A stretch of DNA of 46,337 nt. It comes from an uncultured Dysgonomonas sp. (lineage in GTDB: Bacteria; Bacteroidota; Bacteroidia; Bacteroidales; Dysgonomonadaceae). The translations under genes and the position numbers were made by a program. The notes beneath the pieces were generated by a model that had not been told where the DNA came from, ran no database searches, and saw nothing but the letters and a program-made list of their open reading frames with translations. The stretch is taken from assembly GCA_900556485.1 (NCBI GenBank), contig USOX01000023.1, forward strand, positions 1-46,337, given 5' to 3'. Below, piece after piece: positions 45,577-46,337 of this stretch (its first letter is position 1; each line of letters opens with the position of its first letter).

Positions 45577-46032
45577 TTATTTAAGAGAGTTAATATCTAA
45601 TGATTTTGGTTGCTGAGCTTCGTGATTGTGCTCAGTGCCTGCATATACATAAAGGTTTTTAAGAAGAGCAGCACCAAGACGATTCTTAGGCAACATACCT
45701 TTTACTACCTTTTGCACTAAGCGATCAGCTCCTTTTTCCAATAAAACGGCTGGAGTTGCTTCTCTCTGTCCTCCGGGATAGCCTGTATATCTCAGATAAA
45801 CACGGTCGTTCCACTTGTTTCCTGTAAGAACAACTTTATCTGCATTGATAATAATTACATTATCACCACAGTCTACATGCGGAGTATAACTTGCTTTATA
45901 CTTCCCTCTCAGAAGTTTTGCCACTTTGGAAGCCATGCGTCCAAGGGTCTGTCCTGTTGCGTCAATCACAACCCATTCTTTTTGTACGGTTGCTTTATTC
46001 GCAGAAATGGTCTTATAACTTAAAGTATCCAC
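45577..46032 (-). CDS. rplM: 50S ribosomal protein L13
   Basis: The 151-residue L13 has WVVIDATGQTLGRMASKVAK, LRGKYKASYTPHVDCGDNVI and the GMLPKNRLGAALLKNLYVY segment. The start codon is GTG at 46030-46032, giving MDTLSYKTISANK, the N-terminus normal for Bacteroidales L13. It is the first gene of the L13-S9 operon, with a clear promoter about 136 bases upstream. Confidence 0.98.
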   Translation of the reverse strand: MDTLSYKTISANKATVQKEWVVIDATGQTLGRMASKVAKLLRGKYKASYTPHVDCGDNVIIINADKVVLTGNKWNDRVYLRYTGYPGGQREATPAVLLEKGADRLVQKVVKGMLPKNRLGAALLKNLYVYAGTEHNHEAQQPKSLDINSLK

Positions 46033-46167
46033 TTACTTAAAAATTAATTTGGTTAATGACTTTTTTCGACTCGCAAAGACTTTTATTCGTTTATCGAGCT
46101 AAGATATGATAAACAATAATTGTCTGCTAATCAAATTCTTACGTTTTATTTCGTAATAATCGGCTCG

Positions 46168-46198
46168 CAAAATTACTGTTTTTCTGCGAATTAACAAA
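46168..46198 (-). promoter_or_regulatory. Promoter of the rplM-rpsI operon
   Basis: On the minus strand TTTG (46195-46198), exactly 19 bases, then TAATTTTG (46168-46175): a full match to the Bacteroidetes -33/-7 consensus. The expected transcript starts near 46161, leaving a leader of about 130 bases before the GTG. Confidence 0.75.
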
Positions 46199-46268
46199 AA
46201 ATAATACAGTTATTTTTCCTAGAAATTCCGGATGCGATCAGATTTTCAATAGGATATAGTCTGTAAAT

Positions 46269-46337
46269 AATAATTGAAAAGTAGTCCACTAAAATAATTG
46301 AAAAGTATACCACCAGTTGAGTAAGATATAAGAGTCT
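46269..46337. mobile_element. Possible end of an IS21-type element at the window edge
   Basis: The 15-base sequence AATAATTGAAAAGTA occurs twice (46269-46283 and 46293-46307), 24 bases apart, each followed by a xxCCAC pattern. Several short direct repeats of the TTGAAAAGT-CCAC kind are typical of IS21-family termini. No transposase reading frame is in view, since the window ends at 46337. The stretch 46033-46268 otherwise holds only the rplM leader and promoter. Confidence 0.35.

Noticed and set aside
46269..46314. Start of a CRISPR array
   Set aside because: There are only two copies of a 15-base repeat with a 9-base gap, which is too short for spacers.

Overview
The window looks like a chromosomal segment of an AT-rich member of the Bacteroidales. 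Supporting signs are SusC/SusD pairs, ECF sigma/FecR regulation, Mfa/FimA-type fimbriae, DUF3868, DUF3575 and DUF4843 proteins, promoter boxes of the TAnnTTTG type, and ribosomal protein sequences of Bacteroides style. Dysgonomonas or a close relative is my best guess, but that is inference. No tRNA, rRNA, CRISPR array or intact transposase is visible.

Layout from left to right. (1) Bases 1-800: the decayed 3' end of an RHS-repeat toxin-like gene with two frameshifts and a damaged HExxH motif, then a near-perfect 35-bp inverted repeat. (2) 804-1959: an APH(6)-like antibiotic kinase and a small membrane protein. (3) 2157-12957, all minus strand: a nutrient-uptake locus transcribed as ECF sigma, FecR anti-sigma, SusC, SusD, DUF4843 lipoprotein, PKD-like lipoprotein and TlpA-like thioredoxin, closed by a terminator. 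The STN domain of SusC, FecR and the sigma factor form a surface-signalling circuit. (4) 13236-14497: a small membrane protein and two adjacent GNAT acetyltransferases, one resembling AAC(6'). (5) 15031-16029, plus strand: a Bacteroidetes-type HTH protein that converges on the fimbrial locus.

(6) 16051-26825, minus strand: a type V (Mfa/FimA) fimbrial locus. In transcription order it holds a truncated DUF3868 protein, a DUF3575 barrel, a DUF3868/TPR protein, the major fimbrillin, an Mfa2-like anchor, and three tandem large tip-like lipoproteins with FISUMP-like C-terminal domains. The three tip genes are mosaics. The middle of the first (16051-18009) is nearly identical to the third, while its N-terminal part is nearly identical to the second. 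The C-terminal domains differ in all three. This is the most interesting part of the window.

(7) 27094-37935: mostly housekeeping genes (thyA, an MFS transporter, a SPOR lipoprotein, serS, prmA on the plus strand, an exported C1B peptidase, gpmA, yaaA). Between them lie intergenic patches with shared palindromic repeats. (8) 38000-42957: a surface-glycan group (LIC_10190-like membrane protein, GT2 glycosyltransferase, flippase) headed by a SUKH/SMI1-like gene. The membrane protein has a paralogue at 27094-28824. (9) 43124-46032: rplM, rpsI, rpsB and tsf, with a good promoter before rplM, a putative structured leader before rpsB, and a strong terminator between rpsB and tsf. (10) 46269-46337: short direct repeats resembling the end of an IS21-type element at the window edge.
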